A stretch of 7,062 bases of DNA from JALXDT01 sp964634755 (lineage in GTDB: Bacteria > Acidobacteriota > Aminicenantia > JAMOAD01), in assembly GCA_964634755.1 (NCBI GenBank), contig CAZWJH010000108.1, forward strand, positions 1 through 7,062, written 5' to 3'. Positions 6,460 to 7,062 of this stretch are shown here, in pieces. The notes below the pieces were generated by a model, which was not told where the DNA came from, made no database searches, and saw only the letters and a program-made list of their open reading frames with translations. The translations under genes and the position numbers were made by a program. How positions within the stretch are numbered: position 1 is the first letter of the stretch; the number at the start of each line of letters is the position of its first letter.

Positions 6460-7062
6460 TTATTTTCCTAAAACTTTTATTATTTCTTCTTCAATCTCAG
6501 CTATCTTAAAAGGTTTTATAAGCTTACCTTTAAACCCATATTTTTTAAAATTAGACATAACAGGATCATTTGAATATCCGCTTGATACAATTGCATAAAC
6601 ATTGGCGTCTATTTTTTTTATTTTTTCAATCATCTCCTTTCCCCCCATACTACCGGGGATTGTAAGATCCATGATAATAACATCAAACTTTCTTCCTTTT
6701 TTCATTGCATCTTTGTATTTTTCTAACCCTTCCACTCCATCTTTTGCTCCTTCAGCTTCGAAACCCAACTCTTTAATCATAGAGATAGCAACATCTCTTA
6801 CAATCTCTTCATCATCAACTATTAAAACTTTTATAGCTTTACCTTTTAATTTTACTTTTGCTTTGCTATTTTTTTTCTTTTTCTTTACATCTTCTTCTGC
6901 TGCCGGTAAATAAATATCAAAAATCGTTCCCTCACCAACTTTTGAAGAAACTTTTATATACCCATTGTGTTTTGTTATAATACTGTGCACAATTGCAAGT
7001 CCTAAACCACTACCCTCCTGTTTTGTACTAAAATATGGATCAAAAATCTTATCAATATAATT
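6460..7062 (-). CDS. Hybrid sensor histidine kinase, C-terminal part (ATPase end plus receiver domain); cut by window edge
   Basis: The frame is open to base 7062, so only the last 200 residues are seen. A GTG at 6990 is an internal Val codon, not a start. Visible residues 1-53 are the end of a histidine-kinase ATPase domain: F box FDPYFSTK (7-14), G2 box GSGLGL (17-22), then GYIKVSSKVGEGTIFDIYLP. A lysine-rich linker (58-78) joins it to a complete receiver domain with the acidic pair Asp83/Asp84, phosphoacceptor Asp132 in VIIMDLTIPG, switch Ser160 in VSSGYS and Lys183 in LIKPF. The protein should autophosphorylate on a histidine upstream and pass phosphate to Asp132. No output domain follows, so a separate phosphotransfer or regulator partner is expected. 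The sensor part is outside the window. Its neighbour on the same strand, 38 bases on, is the GH3 gene; a regulatory link is possible but unproven. Confidence 0.93.
   Translation of the reverse strand, partial: NYIDKIFDPYFSTKQEGSGLGLAIVHSIITKHNGYIKVSSKVGEGTIFDIYLPAAEEDVKKKKKNSKAKVKLKGKAIKVLIVDDEEIVRDVAISMIKELGFEAEGAKDGVEGLEKYKDAMKKGRKFDVIIMDLTIPGSMGGKEMIEKIKKIDANVYAIVSSGYSNDPVMSNFKKYGFKGKLIKPFKIAEIEEEIIKVLGK

Noticed and set aside
6602..6913. 103-codon plus-strand open frame
   Set aside because: It is antisense to the receiver domain, and its Phe/Ser-rich sequence is the mirror of Lys/Glu-rich coding sequence.
6460..6990. Reading the receiver gene as a separate 176-residue protein starting at the GTG at 6990
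   Set aside because: The frame continues upstream to the window edge and encodes the kinase F and G2 boxes, so the GTG is an internal Val codon.

Overview
The window is AT-rich bacterial DNA read with the standard bacterial code: TGA is used as a stop, and most starts have strong GGAGG-type Shine-Dalgarno sites. The proteins are rich in Lys, Ile, Phe and Glu, as expected from the base composition. The gene set (hybrid histidine kinase, exported family 3 glycosidase, YtrA-type GntR regulator with an ABC exporter, CutC, exported ankyrin protein) suggests a free-living, probably saccharolytic bacterium. I cannot assign a phylum from sequence reading alone. No rRNA, tRNA, CRISPR array, insertion sequence or phage gene was recognised.

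Layout, left to right. Bases 1-180 carry no gene, only a likely promoter and ribosome site for an exported ankyrin-repeat protein with a TPR-like tail (181-1350, plus strand). It ends convergently against everything else, which is on the minus strand. Read in transcription order on the minus strand: the 3' end of a hybrid histidine kinase/response regulator that enters from beyond base 7062 (6460-7062); a 38-base AT-rich gap; an exported GH3 beta-glycosidase, probably beta-xylosidase-like (4247-6421); and a 128-base gap holding a near-consensus promoter. That promoter starts a compact five-frame operon: GntR/YtrA regulator (3699-4118), ABC ATPase (2878-3702), ABC-2 type permease (2154-2888), a 23-residue lipoprotein-signal-like small ORF (2077-2148) and a CutC-family protein (1364-2080).

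How the genes work together. The regulator, ATPase and permease form a typical YtrA-type, probably autoregulated ABC export cassette. The genes overlap by 4 and 11 bases at their junctions, the small ORF starts 5 bases after the permease stop, and its stop codon overlaps the cutC start. CutC is therefore probably co-expressed and translationally coupled. The substrate of the transporter cannot be read from sequence.

The most unusual points are: an ATPase that lacks the switch (H-loop) histidine; the tiny lipoprotein-signal-like ORF spanning the cutC ribosome site; and a regulator whose strong promoter lies so close to its ATG that the mRNA should be nearly leaderless. None of these proves a new system. 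The operon is the part of the window most worth following up.
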